64,000 nucleotides of DNA, from NCBI RefSeq assembly GCF_003633685.1, contig NZ_RBKT01000001.1, forward strand, positions 2,666,001 to 2,730,000. The letters run 5' to 3'. Below, in pieces: positions 8,454 through 15,366 of the stretch; the first letter of the stretch is position 1; the number at the start of each line of letters is the position of its first letter. The DNA is from Micromonospora pisi. GTDB lineage: Bacteria; Actinomycetota; Actinomycetes; Mycobacteriales; Micromonosporaceae. A program made the position numbers and the translations under genes. Below the pieces are notes generated by a model. It did no database searches. It was not told the DNA's origin and worked only from the letters and a program-made list of their open reading frames with translations.

Positions 8454-8588
8454 GTGATCGCAGCCCCACCCTGCCCCCCCGGCCGCGGGGCCGCCCTTTG
8501 GCGTTGGTACGAGCCCACGCCGGGCGACCCCGAGGACGCCGACCCGCACGCGCAGTGCAACGACCCCGACTGTTCCTACGGCTACTGA
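8454..8588 (+). CDS. Very small Cys-containing protein (44 aa)
   Basis: GTG 8454 to TGA 8586-8588 encodes a 44-residue peptide with WRWYEPTPGDPEDADPHAQ followed by CNDPDCSYGY at the C-terminus. The C-terminal CxxxxC pair and acidic middle look non-random, and the next small gene follows 12 bp downstream. Such tiny genes occur among the small genes of actinomycete integrative elements. The function is unknown and no family is recognised. Confidence 0.35.
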   Translation: MIAAPPCPPGRGAALWRWYEPTPGDPEDADPHAQCNDPDCSYGY

Positions 8589-8600
8589 GGAGCCCGCCCC

Positions 8601-8801
8601 GTGACGACCCTTTACAACTTCACCGACACCGACGGCAACCGTCTGAAGGTGATGACCGGTGCGACTACCAGCAACGTCTAAGTCGAGACCCTCGACGGCA
8701 ACGGAGACGGCACCCCTGGTTGTGAACCGGTGCCACACGAAGGGCGTCACCGCTCGGCCCCGGACACGACGAAGCCCCCCGCACCGATCGCGGGTTCTAG
8801 C
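8601..8801 (+). pseudogene. Small gene interrupted by a stop and then by the IS element
   Basis: GTG 8601 opens a frame reading TTLYNFTDTDGNRLKVMTGA followed by TTSNV, then a TAA at 8679-8681. The same frame continues coherently (VETLDGNGDGTP) up to the IS30 element that begins near 8802. The stop looks like a point mutation inside an originally longer gene, and the IS insertion then removed its 3' part. A ribosome site (GAGG) is present before the GTG. The product is unknown. Confidence 0.4.
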
Positions 8802-10248
8802 GATCCCCGCAACACCCCTGGGTTTCAGGGGGTTGCGGGGATCATGCTTTCGCCGGAGTTGCGGGTGGGGTTCTTCGAGGCGCTGGACCGTGAAGGCGGC
8901 AACGTCTCGGTGGCGGCCCGGTCGGTAGGGGTGAACCTGAACACGGCGTTTGGGTGGGTGCGGAAGGCTGGCCTGCGAGGGTGTGGGAGCGGCGGCAGCG
9001 GGGGTCATCCTGGGCGTGTGGAGTACGACCGGTTGCGTGCCGACGGGGTCAACCGGAAGGAGGCCGCTCGGCGTGTCGGGGTGAATGTGCGCACCGCCCG
9101 GGACTGGGATCACGGGGTGCGATCTGTAGGACATACCCGCATCTATCCCGACGGGCGCAAGGTGGACTACCGGACGGGTGTGACCACGATGGCCACCGCG
9201 TCTCAGCCGCGGTCGGTAGGGTCCCTGGAGGCCGAACTCCATCCTCGGTTCCTGACCCTGGTCGAGCGTGAGACCATCGCTGACCTGCATCGTGAAGGCG
9301 TCTCCCTGCGGGCGATCGGGCGCGAGTTGGGCCGGCCGGCATCGACGATCAAGCGAGAGATCGATGCCCGTTCCGTCGACGGCGTCTACCGGCCGCACCG
9401 GGCCCAGCGAGCGTGGGCGAAGGGGCGTGCGCGCCCCAAGACCTCCAAGCTGGCTCAGGACGGCCCGTTGCGCGACTACGTCACCAGCAGGTTGCGGGAG
9501 GAGTGGTCACCGGAGCAGATCTGCCACGCTCTTGTCAGCCAGTTCCCCCACGACGGGAGCATGCGGGTGAGCACGGAGACGATCTACCAGGCGATCTACG
9601 TCCAGGCGCGTGGCGGGCTGCGGCGCGAGGTCGCCGCAGCACTGCGTACCGGACGCACCAGGCGCAAGCCCCACCGGCGTCCTGATCAGCGCACCGCGCG
9701 GTTCGTCGACAAGATGGTGATGATCTCTGAGCGTCCGCCCGAAATCGAGGACCGGGCCGTGCCAGGCCACTGGGAAGGTGACCTGATCGTCGGCACCCGA
9801 AGCGAGTCCGCGATCGTGACCCTGGTCGAACGCACCACCCGCTACGTGATGCTCGGCCACCTACCCGGCGGGCACACCGCCGAGGAAGTCCGCGACGTCC
9901 TGATACCGCTGATCCAGGCCCTTCCCGAGCATCTGCGCGGATCGCTGACCTGGGACCAAGGCTGCGAGATGGCCGCGCACAGGCAGCTCTCCCTGGCGAC
10001 CGGGATGGCGGTCTACTTCTGCGACCCGCACTCGCCCTGGCAGCGTGGCACCAACGAGAACACCAACGGCCTGCTCCGGCAGTACTTCCCCAAAGGCACC
10101 GACCTGAGCATCCACGGCTCCGAAGATCTTGAGCACGTCGCCCAGAAACTCAACCGTCGACCACGCAAAACACTCGGCTGGGAAACCCCAGCCGAGCGCC
10201 TGCGTGATCTACTGACATCCGTCTAGACCATCAGGTGTTGCGAGGACC
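8802..10248 (+). mobile_element. IS30-family insertion sequence
   Basis: One transposase gene is flanked by imperfect terminal inverted repeats of about 20 bp: the left end reads GATCCCCGCAACACC (8802-8816) and the right end, on the minus strand, GGTCCTCGCAACACC (10248-10234). The left end also contains an internal inverted repeat, GATCCCCGCAAC with GTTGCGGGGATC (about 8802-8843), just before the transposase start. I could not define a convincing target-site duplication. It is inserted between decayed small genes and the second XRE/DUF397 pair. Confidence 0.8.
8844..10226 (+). CDS. IS30-family transposase
   Basis: A 460-residue DDE transposase that cuts and rejoins the IS ends. The ATG at 8844-8846 is chosen because the upstream in-frame extension crosses the terminal inverted repeat. 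Two N-terminal HTH stretches are visible (NVSVAARSVGVNLNTAFGWV; EAARRVGVNVRTARDW), then the IS30 HTH (ERETIADLHREGVSLRAIGR, PASTIKREI) and an rve/DDE core: first Asp in HWEGDLIVG, second Asp in LTWDQGCEMA, Glu in RGTNENTNGLLRQYFPKGTD. All three catalytic residues are present and the frame is intact, so it may be active. Confidence 0.9.
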   Translation: MLSPELRVGFFEALDREGGNVSVAARSVGVNLNTAFGWVRKAGLRGCGSGGSGGHPGRVEYDRLRADGVNRKEAARRVGVNVRTARDWDHGVRSVGHTRIYPDGRKVDYRTGVTTMATASQPRSVGSLEAELHPRFLTLVERETIADLHREGVSLRAIGRELGRPASTIKREIDARSVDGVYRPHRAQRAWAKGRARPKTSKLAQDGPLRDYVTSRLREEWSPEQICHALVSQFPHDGSMRVSTETIYQAIYVQARGGLRREVAAALRTGRTRRKPHRRPDQRTARFVDKMVMISERPPEIEDRAVPGHWEGDLIVGTRSESAIVTLVERTTRYVMLGHLPGGHTAEEVRDVLIPLIQALPEHLRGSLTWDQGCEMAAHRQLSLATGMAVYFCDPHSPWQRGTNENTNGLLRQYFPKGTDLSIHGSEDLEHVAQKLNRRPRKTLGWETPAERLRDLLTSV

Positions 10249-10292
10249 ACGAGAATCCGCCGATCAGGCGCGGGGGGCGCGAGAAAGGTCTG

Positions 10293-10484
10293 CTAGCCCT
10301 GCTTGGCGAAACCGACGAAGGCCCGCCACGCGTCGGGGGCGAAGGTCAGCGTGCCGCCGTCGCGATCCTTGGTGTCACGGACCAGGACGCGGGCGGGGAG
10401 GTTGTCGGCGACCTCTATGCAGGCGCCACCTGATCCGTTGCTCCGGCTGGACTTGCGCCACTCAGCACCGGTTCGGTCACTCAT
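10293..10484 (-). CDS. DUF397 small protein (second copy)
   Basis: A 63-residue DUF397 protein: EWRKSSRSNGSGGACIEVAD, VLVRDTKDRDG, LTFAPDAWRAFVGFAKQG. It is the paralogue of the protein at 6122-6310. It overlaps the end of its XRE partner by 8 bp, the usual arrangement for WhiJ-type pairs, and probably acts with it. It lies only 45 bp beyond the right end of the IS element but its frame is intact. Confidence 0.9.
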   Translation of the reverse strand: MSDRTGAEWRKSSRSNGSGGACIEVADNLPARVLVRDTKDRDGGTLTFAPDAWRAFVGFAKQG

Positions 10485-11346
10485 TGCTACTCTCCTTGGA
10501 GATCATGGCTATCAAGTCGGCTGACCGGTCTGCGTCGAGCGTCAACCCTTCAAGCACCTTCCATGCCCCAGAGTACGTCCTGACTTCCGACGGCTTGTCG
10601 AGGTAGAGGGCACCAGTCAGTGACTCGCTGTAGACCGTTGTGGGCTCCGGGGTTCGGAGTCCGAGCGGAGGGAATTCTAGGATGATGAACTGCCCGCCCG
10701 AGAGCGAATAGTTGGATAGCGCTGCACTCGGTACAACGCGGATAGTCGCCGTCCCGTTGGTCGCCTGATCGTGAAGATGGGCGAGCTGGCGTCCCATCCC
10801 TGGGGCTCGGCGACGCAACACCACCTCGTCGAGGATGACGTCCAGACGCGGTGGTGCAGGATTCTTCCGGCGCAGGATGTGCTGGCGCTCCATTCGGACC
10901 TCAACCAGGCGGTCAACCTCCCCACCGGGGATGTCGGGATGCGACCGCAGCAGGTGCTCCGCGTACTCCCTGGTCTGCAACAGGCCCGGCACCGAGGCCG
11001 GCTCCCAGTGGCGCAGCCGCGAGGCTGCTGCCTCCAGTCCGACGTACAGCTCGAACCAGGTTGGGATGGCGTCGCCATACGCGTGCCACCACCCCTTCGC
11101 CTTAGTCTGCGTCGCCAAGCCGACCAGGACCGACGTCATCTCCGGGGTTAGGCCGTAGGTGGTGCACATGGACAAGACGTCGGCCTTGCGTACGGCGTTC
11201 TGTCCACCCTCGATCCGGTACATGGTCGCCCGAGAGACCTCCAGCTCCCCGGCAGCGGCCTCAAGCGACAGTCCCGCCTGCTCACGTGCCTGTTTGAGAT
11301 AGCGCCCTAGCTGCCTTCGCGGTACGGATGACCCTGAATCGGTCAT
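10477..11346 (-). CDS. XRE-family regulator with DUF5753 (WhiJ-like)
   Basis: A 289-residue cytosolic DNA-binding regulator. The ATG at 11344-11346 is chosen because a GGGGG run lies 4-9 nt upstream. The N-terminal HTH spans residues 12-50 (LGRYLKQAREQAGLSLEAAA, GELEVSRATMYRIEGGQ), then the DUF5753 domain (VPGLLQTREYAEHLL, VRMERQHILRRKNPA, VLRRRAPGMGRQLAHL, IRVVPSAAL, YLDKPSEVRTY). The gene is divergent from the six-gene JmjC cassette, separated by 265 bp with repeated GTCTCA/TGAGAC half-sites, and is the natural candidate regulator of that cassette. Unlike the copy at 6303-7070 it looks complete. Confidence 0.9.
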   Translation of the reverse strand: MTDSGSSVPRRQLGRYLKQAREQAGLSLEAAAGELEVSRATMYRIEGGQNAVRKADVLSMCTTYGLTPEMTSVLVGLATQTKAKGWWHAYGDAIPTWFELYVGLEAAASRLRHWEPASVPGLLQTREYAEHLLRSHPDIPGGEVDRLVEVRMERQHILRRKNPAPPRLDVILDEVVLRRRAPGMGRQLAHLHDQATNGTATIRVVPSAALSNYSLSGGQFIILEFPPLGLRTPEPTTVYSESLTGALYLDKPSEVRTYSGAWKVLEGLTLDADRSADLIAMISKESSNE

Positions 11347-11355
11347 TCGGCCCCC

Positions 11356-11445
11356 TGTCTCAGATTGAAGCAACTTGTCTACCGAGTATGAGACCGTTCC
11401 CCACTAGCTGTCGAGACAGCGACATGTACTGGTGAACAGTCTCAG
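11356..11445. promoter_or_regulatory. Candidate operator region for the XRE regulator
   Basis: Four copies of a GTCTCA/TGAGAC-type half-site occur in 90 bp: TGTCTCAG (11356-11363), ATGAGAC (11388-11394), the perfect 14-bp palindrome GCTGTCGAGACAGC (11407-11420) and ACAGTCTCAG (11436-11445). They lie in the divergent promoter between the XRE gene and the cassette. Binding is an inference from position and symmetry. Confidence 0.45.
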
Positions 11446-11559
11446 CGTTGACTGTTGCATGTGCTGCGACGTGCACCCAGAGTGTCATCAGCGGAACTGC
11501 TCGAATCCACACCCTCGGATGTCGCCCATGCACCCGCAAGGACGGGCAGGACCGCGCGG

Positions 11560-11588
11560 GGCCGTCCCAACCTCTCCGTGGGACGGCC
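11560..11588 (+). promoter_or_regulatory. 5'-leader hairpin ahead of the JmjC cassette
   Basis: GGCCGTCCCA (11560-11569) and TGGGACGGCC (11579-11588) form a perfect 10-bp stem with a 9-nt loop, ending 9 nt before the strong AAGGAGG ribosome site of the first cassette gene. No U-tract follows. It could act as an attenuator or a stability element in the long leader. Confidence 0.4.
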
Positions 11589-11611
11589 TCGCATCCAACC
11601 CAAGGAGGTGC

Positions 11612-11813
11612 GATGTCCGTCTACCGCCGTTGGCGGGACCGCCTGTGGCCGTGGTCCGCCGACACCGCCGAGGCACAGCCACCCGCCCCGCCCCCACCGT
11701 CCGCCCGCCCGTCGTGGGCCGATGAGCGAACGGTGAACCTGGGACCGCTGCTCACCTTCGGCCAGCGGACGGGATACCGAGTACCCCGGAACGGGGGTCG
11801 CCATGATCGGTAG
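11612..11813 (+). CDS. Small basic/Pro-rich protein, first gene of the cassette (66 aa)
   Basis: ATG 11612 with a near-consensus ribosome site (CCAAGGAGGTGCG). The protein reads MSVYRRWRDRLWPWSAD, then a Pro-rich linker (QPPAPPPPSARP), then SWADERTVNLGPLLTFGQRT and a basic tail. The aromatic/basic N-terminus could associate with membrane or partner protein, but no family is named here. Its end overlaps the next gene's start (11803) by 11 bp, so the two are translationally coupled. The function is unknown. Confidence 0.65.
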
Positions 11814-12084
11814 TGCCTTCGTGCAGGTCGGCGACATCGTCAACGCCGAGGCGGGCGACTACCGCCGGACCCGCACCCCCGCCTATCAGGACAACATGGG
11901 TGATCTTCACCTGCGGTTGACCCACGTGCCGATGGACGCCGGGGCGTACGACACCGAGTGGGTCAGCGTGCGCGGCGTCGAGAAGCCGACGGGGAAACCC
12001 GAGCTGCCCGAGGCTGACTACGTGATCCGTCGCCGCGCACTGGCGGACGTCGAGCGGCCCGCGCCGACGGGACCGGACTGGTGA
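11803..12084 (+). CDS. Hypothetical protein, cassette gene 2 (93 aa)
   Basis: An acidic 93-residue protein (GSAFVQVGDIVNAEAGDYRR, TPAYQDNMGDLHLRLTHVPM, EWVSVRGVEKPTG, DYVIRRRALADV). The short beta-strand-like segments suggest a small all-beta domain. No signal peptide, cysteine or catalytic motif is visible. It overlaps both neighbours: its start lies within the previous gene and its stop overlaps the next start by 4 bp (GTGA). This tight packing says it functions with them. No recognised family. Confidence 0.65.
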   Translation: MIGSAFVQVGDIVNAEAGDYRRTRTPAYQDNMGDLHLRLTHVPMDAGAYDTEWVSVRGVEKPTGKPELPEADYVIRRRALADVERPAPTGPDW

Positions 12085-12374
12085 TCGACCCGAAGCCGGT
12101 CGCCGGCCGGCTACTCCACCTCCCGCTGCGCCCGGTTTGGTGCTGCCGGGTCTGCGCCCAGCCGTGGCCGTGCGCCGACGCCCGGCTCGATCTGACCGTG
12201 AGCTTTCGTCACCAGCGGGTCGCGTTGATGCTCTACCTCGGCACGCAGTTCGTCGACGCCATCTCTGACCTGCACGTCTATGACTCGGCCCTCGGGCCGC
12301 CGCCGGACGTGCGGACGATCTTCGAACGGATCATGTGCTGGGCGCCGCCCGAGCGCCCCGCTCCCCCGCCCTGA
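12081..12374 (+). CDS. Small Cys-containing protein, cassette gene 3 (97 aa)
   Basis: A GTG start overlaps the previous stop. The N-terminal part carries PVWCCRVCAQPWPCADAR, a WxCxxCxxxWPC pattern suited to binding a metal. It is followed by a helical region (LDLTVSFRHQRVALMLYLGT, FVDAISDLHVYD) and a Pro-rich end. Short proteins of this pattern recur in actinomycete small-gene operons and are sometimes labelled flavin reductase in databases without clear support; I do not adopt that label. The role is unknown; a zinc-ribbon-like adaptor is one possibility. Confidence 0.6.
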   Translation: MIDPKPVAGRLLHLPLRPVWCCRVCAQPWPCADARLDLTVSFRHQRVALMLYLGTQFVDAISDLHVYDSALGPPPDVRTIFERIMCWAPPERPAPPP

Positions 12375-12457
12375 TCGCGCCTCTGGCGCCCCCGGACTCC
12401 CGCCGGTTGTCGTCACTGGCCAGGCGACGCCTGACGGGCGCACAAGGCAGCACCGGC

Positions 12458-12476
12458 GCGGGGACCGAATCCCCGC
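12458..12476 (+). promoter_or_regulatory. Intra-operon hairpin before the DUF397-like gene
   Basis: GCGGGGA/TCCCCGC is a perfect 7-bp stem with loop ccgaa, placed in the 127-bp gap ahead of the DUF397-like gene. It could be a weak terminator or a processing/stability point that sets the level of the following message. No U-run follows. Confidence 0.35.
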
Positions 12477-12501
12477 ACAGCACCTGAAGGGAGATTGTCT
12501 C

Positions 12502-12744
12502 GTGGCGGAGAAGGTCAATCTGTACGAGGTCGACGCCACCGGCGTGAACCTCCGCAAGCTCTGCGGCGGTGGCATCAACAACTTGTCCATGGAGAGCTGC
12601 GTCGCCGCCGCCATCCTGCCCGGCAACCCCGACGCCGTCACCATCGGCGACAGCAAGCTCGGCGCCGATACGCCGACCCTCCGGTTCACCCGCCAGGAGT
12701 TGAACAACTTCTTCGCGGCGTACCAGGCCGGCGAGATCAGCTAA
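12502..12744 (+). CDS. DUF397-like small protein with N-terminal extension; possible hydroxylase substrate
   Basis: GTG 12502 after AAGGGAG; 80 residues. Residues about 18-80 align with DUF397: LRKLCGGGINNLSMESCVAA (with S-x-S-C replacing the usual N-C), then VTIGDSKLGADTP (the RDSK motif), then LRFTRQELNNFFAAYQAGEI (the FTPxEWxAFxxGxKxGEF motif with Trp changed to Leu). An extra 17 residues (VAEKVNLYEVDATGVNL) precede this. Unlike ordinary DUF397 genes it is not beside its own XRE gene but lies in the middle of a cassette with a JmjC-type hydroxylase two genes downstream. It could be a modified small protein, a RiPP-like precursor or a regulator. That role is inference. Confidence 0.6.
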   Translation: MAEKVNLYEVDATGVNLRKLCGGGINNLSMESCVAAAILPGNPDAVTIGDSKLGADTPTLRFTRQELNNFFAAYQAGEIS

Positions 12745-12803
12745 CCGATCGATCAAGGGCTGGCCGCGCGAGTCGTGCGGCCAGCCCACCCCCGGAGGGA
12801 ACA

Positions 12804-13256
12804 ATGGCGCTGGTGACGCCGCACTGGCACGCCTATGGCCCGTGGACGGGGCCACATCAGTTCTTCTCGCGCGAGCACGAGCATGAGCGGCGGCCTGGGA
12901 ACGGCCCCGGCGACGCCGGGTGGGCGGCGTTCGTCGCGGCGACCACGCCGCCTATGCAGACCGGTCACTATCTCCTACGCCGCGATCAAACGGCACGGGA
13001 ACGGACATGGATCGACGTGCAGGGGCCGCTGACCTGGCTGGCCGAGACGTATGCCCAACTGCCGCCCGACCCCGCTCTCAGCTACATGGAACTGGCCGAA
13101 CGCCTTGAGTACACGGGCCAGTCGCTGCGACATGGGGGCGACACCATCTGGCACTACACCACGAGCAAGAGCGGCAACCGGCTCGTCGTGTTCGCGGTTA
13201 TCTGCTGTCCGCATCGCCACCTCACCGCCATTCCATGTCCCCTCCCGCCGAACTGA
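12804..13256 (+). CDS. Hypothetical protein, cassette gene 5 (150 aa)
   Basis: ATG 12804 with GGAGGG 6-8 nt upstream. The protein is rich in His and aromatic residues (TPHWHAYGPWTGPHQFFSRE, HYLLRRDQTARERTWIDVQG, LSYMELAERLEYTGQSLRHG, TIWHYTTSKSGNRLVVFAV). The C-terminus carries ICCPHRHLTAIPCPLPPN with three Cys and two His in 14 residues, a possible metal site. It sits between the DUF397-like gene and the JmjC gene with short gaps, so it is probably part of the same pathway. No family recognised; it could be a binding or recognition partner of the hydroxylase. Confidence 0.6.
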   Translation: MALVTPHWHAYGPWTGPHQFFSREHEHERRPGNGPGDAGWAAFVAATTPPMQTGHYLLRRDQTARERTWIDVQGPLTWLAETYAQLPPDPALSYMELAERLEYTGQSLRHGGDTIWHYTTSKSGNRLVVFAVICCPHRHLTAIPCPLPPN

Positions 13257-13277
13257 CCTTCGACCCTGGGAGAACCC

Positions 13278-14183
13278 ATGTCCCTCGACCTCATCATCGG
13301 CAACAAGGCAGCCGCCGCCCTTCTCAGCGACTGGCCCGCCCACCCATACACACTGACCCTGCCGCCGGACAGCCCGATCGGCCGGGTGATCAACGCGCAG
13401 ACGATTCGCGGCTTCCTCGACGCCGGCTGCGCGCCGAGCAACTACGTCAACATGTTCCACAGAGGTGAGGCGCTGCATCCGGGCCGCTTCACCGCTGACG
13501 ACCGGGTGGCGCCGGGCTCCGTGCAACTCCTGCTCGATCAGGGTGTCACCATCCAGCTCCGCGAGCTGAACCGCTGGCATCCGCCCATGAGTGCCATCTG
13601 TGCGGGCATCCAGGCGCAGACCGGCTGCGCCGGGTACGTGACAGCATTCATCACGCCGGGCGGAACTCAGGGCCTCGACTATCACTGGGACCAGTACCTC
13701 GGGATCGTCGTGCAGCTTGAGGGGTCAAAGACCTGGGAGCTGTGGAAGCCCAAGATCGAGGCGCCATACCGCGATCACGCGACGTCGACGCACCTCTGGG
13801 ATGGCGACTGGGTCAGGCAGTGGCAGGACTCCGGCCCCGACATGACAGTCGAGTTGACCGCCGGGGATGTGCTCGTTCTTCCGCGAGGGTGGGTGCACAA
13901 CCCGCACTCGCGGAATGCCGCAGAAACCAGCGTGCACTTGACCTTCGTGCTGCGGGAGCGCGTACCGCTGTGGTTCGCCGAGCGGCTGATCGGCAGCGCG
14001 ATCAACGACCCCCGCTTCCGCGTCGTGATCCCGCCGTCGGGGCTCGACTCCGCGAAGATGCCAGAGACGGTCGAGGCCGTGCGGTCGTTGATGGTGGACT
14101 ACCTCGGTGGACTGAACATCGAGGAGATGTCGGGAGTGCTGCGCCGCGCCGCCCAGCAGGAGACCAGCCACGCCACGCTGTGA
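13278..14183 (+). CDS. JmjC/cupin-type 2-oxoglutarate-dependent hydroxylase
   Basis: A 301-residue protein with the iron site of ribosomal-oxygenase-type JmjC enzymes: H136-x-D138 in GLDYHWDQYLGIVVQLEGSK, Lys151 in SKTWELW (the position that binds 2-oxoglutarate), and the distal His207 in GDVLVLPRGWVHNPHSR. The C-terminal helical part (residues 225-301) resembles the dimerisation/winged region of RoxA/NO66-type proteins. Such enzymes hydroxylate His, Arg or Asn side chains in proteins or peptides using Fe(II), O2 and 2-oxoglutarate. It is the last gene of the cassette. With a small DUF397-like protein encoded upstream, a peptide or protein substrate is likely, but this is not shown by sequence. 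Confidence 0.85.
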   Translation: MSLDLIIGNKAAAALLSDWPAHPYTLTLPPDSPIGRVINAQTIRGFLDAGCAPSNYVNMFHRGEALHPGRFTADDRVAPGSVQLLLDQGVTIQLRELNRWHPPMSAICAGIQAQTGCAGYVTAFITPGGTQGLDYHWDQYLGIVVQLEGSKTWELWKPKIEAPYRDHATSTHLWDGDWVRQWQDSGPDMTVELTAGDVLVLPRGWVHNPHSRNAAETSVHLTFVLRERVPLWFAERLIGSAINDPRFRVVIPPSGLDSAKMPETVEAVRSLMVDYLGGLNIEEMSGVLRRAAQQETSHATL

Positions 14184-14267
14184 AGCGCAAGGAAGCGGGC
14201 GAGCCTGATCGAGGCTGGCCCACATGACGCCATCTACGTAGAGGGCCTCCGCGCCCGACCTGACCGG

Positions 14268-14318
14268 CCCGCCCTGGGTGTGCGTCGTCTTCCCCCGTGG
14301 ACGACGCCCCAGGGCGGG
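14268..14318 (+). repeat. Structured repeat, copy B (nested hairpin)
   Basis: CCCGCCCTGGG (14268-14278) pairs perfectly with CCCAGGGCGGG (14308-14318), and inner GCGTCGTC (14282-14289) pairs with GACGACGC. It is nearly identical to copy A at 8228-8278, and the few differences improve pairing. It lies 85 bp after the JmjC gene and is followed by TCTTCGC, so it may end the cassette transcript. The remaining 120 bp to the SSB gene hold nothing else recognisable. Confidence 0.75.
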
Positions 14319-14439
14319 TCTTCGCTTGGGCAGAAACGCGACGCTGTTGGCCTCATGGCCAGCCGACGGGTATGCGGGGAGGCGGGCGGCTCCCCCGACG
14401 CCCGCCTCCCCACCGCCGGTGGCCGACCGGCGAAACCGA

Positions 14440-15189
14440 TCAGGCCGGCACGGGCACCCGGCTCCGCCCGCGTCGGGCCCGGCCGCCCACCTGCGGGCCC
14501 TCGGCCCCCGACGCCGGGTCGCCCCCGTCGAACTCGTCGTCGTCCGGCCCGCCCGACAGAATCCCGTCGACCGGCACGTCCACCGGCAGGGTCCCGTCGC
14601 CCGGCACGGCCGGCGGCACCTCGTGTCGGCCGAGGTCGGCGAGGTCGTGGGGCGGCAGTTCCGGCAACTCGTCGCGGAGGGTCAGGAAGGTACGCGACTC
14701 CTCCTCCCCGTACGGGCCGCCGGGCCGGGCCGGCGCCAGTTCGTCCGACACCGGCTCGGTCGGCTCGCCGTGGACCCGGTGCTCGGCTTCGCCGTCCTCG
14801 ACCGAACTCGTGGTCATGGTCGGCCGGTTGCGGGCGAACTGTCCCCGCCCCCGGGAGAGGTCGTGGCCGACGGCGACCGCCTCCATCTCGTACATGGTCC
14901 GGTGGTTGCCGGCGTCGTCGACCCAGTCACGGGTGTACATCCGGCCGACCACGATGACCGGGTCGCCGGTCATCACCGACGAGGAGACGCCCTCGGCGAG
15001 CTTGCGCCAGCAGTTGACCCGCACCCGCAGGCTGTTGCCGTCGACCCAACGCCCGCTCTCCCGGTCGAGGCGGCGGGCGGTCGAGGCGACCTTGAAGTTG
15101 GCCACCAGCGTGCCGCTCTGGGTGGTACGTCGCCACTCCGGCGCGGTGAGCACGTTGCCCACCACGGTCACATAGGTATCGAACATCAT
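14440..15189 (-). CDS. ssb: Single-stranded DNA-binding protein (SSB paralogue)
   Basis: A 249-residue protein. The OB fold is in the first ~115 residues: FDTYVTVVGNVLTAPEWRRT, LVANFKVASTARRLDRESGR, LRVRVNCWRKLAEGVSSSV, GDPVIVVGRMYTRDWVDDAG. Such proteins bind ssDNA in replication, repair or transformation. The tail is long, acidic and Pro-rich and ends RRGRSRVPVPA, not in the DDDIPF-type acidic tip that recruits partners in the housekeeping SSB. This is therefore a secondary SSB (SsbB-like or specialised). ATG 15187-15189 and the next ATG (15184-15186) are both possible starts. It stands alone at the right edge of the island. Confidence 0.9.
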   Translation of the reverse strand: MMFDTYVTVVGNVLTAPEWRRTTQSGTLVANFKVASTARRLDRESGRWVDGNSLRVRVNCWRKLAEGVSSSVMTGDPVIVVGRMYTRDWVDDAGNHRTMYEMEAVAVGHDLSRGRGQFARNRPTMTTSSVEDGEAEHRVHGEPTEPVSDELAPARPGGPYGEEESRTFLTLRDELPELPPHDLADLGRHEVPPAVPGDGTLPVDVPVDGILSGGPDDDEFDGGDPASGAEGPQVGGRARRGRSRVPVPA

Positions 15190-15366
15190 CTCTCCGTAAC
15201 TCTCACGGTTGTCCAGGGATCACCACATCGAGTCGACTCACCGACGAGCGTGGCCGTCGTCCGGCGGTGACGCCACCGACCGTCCACCGACTGTGGACAA
15301 CTCCCGGGCCTGTGGAGAAAGACCTGATCAAGCGCGAATGTGGTACGGCGCGATAACGTCGACGCT

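Noticed and set aside
11432-11611. Cys-rich ORF starting VNSLSVDCCMCCDVHPECH
   Set aside because: It is interesting by composition, but it overlaps the operator and leader hairpin, continues out of frame through the well-supported gene at 11612, and has no ribosome site.
12081-12374. Flavin reductase label for cassette gene 3
   Set aside because: No flavin- or NAD-binding motif is visible in 97 residues; only a Cys motif is present, so the database-style name was not used.
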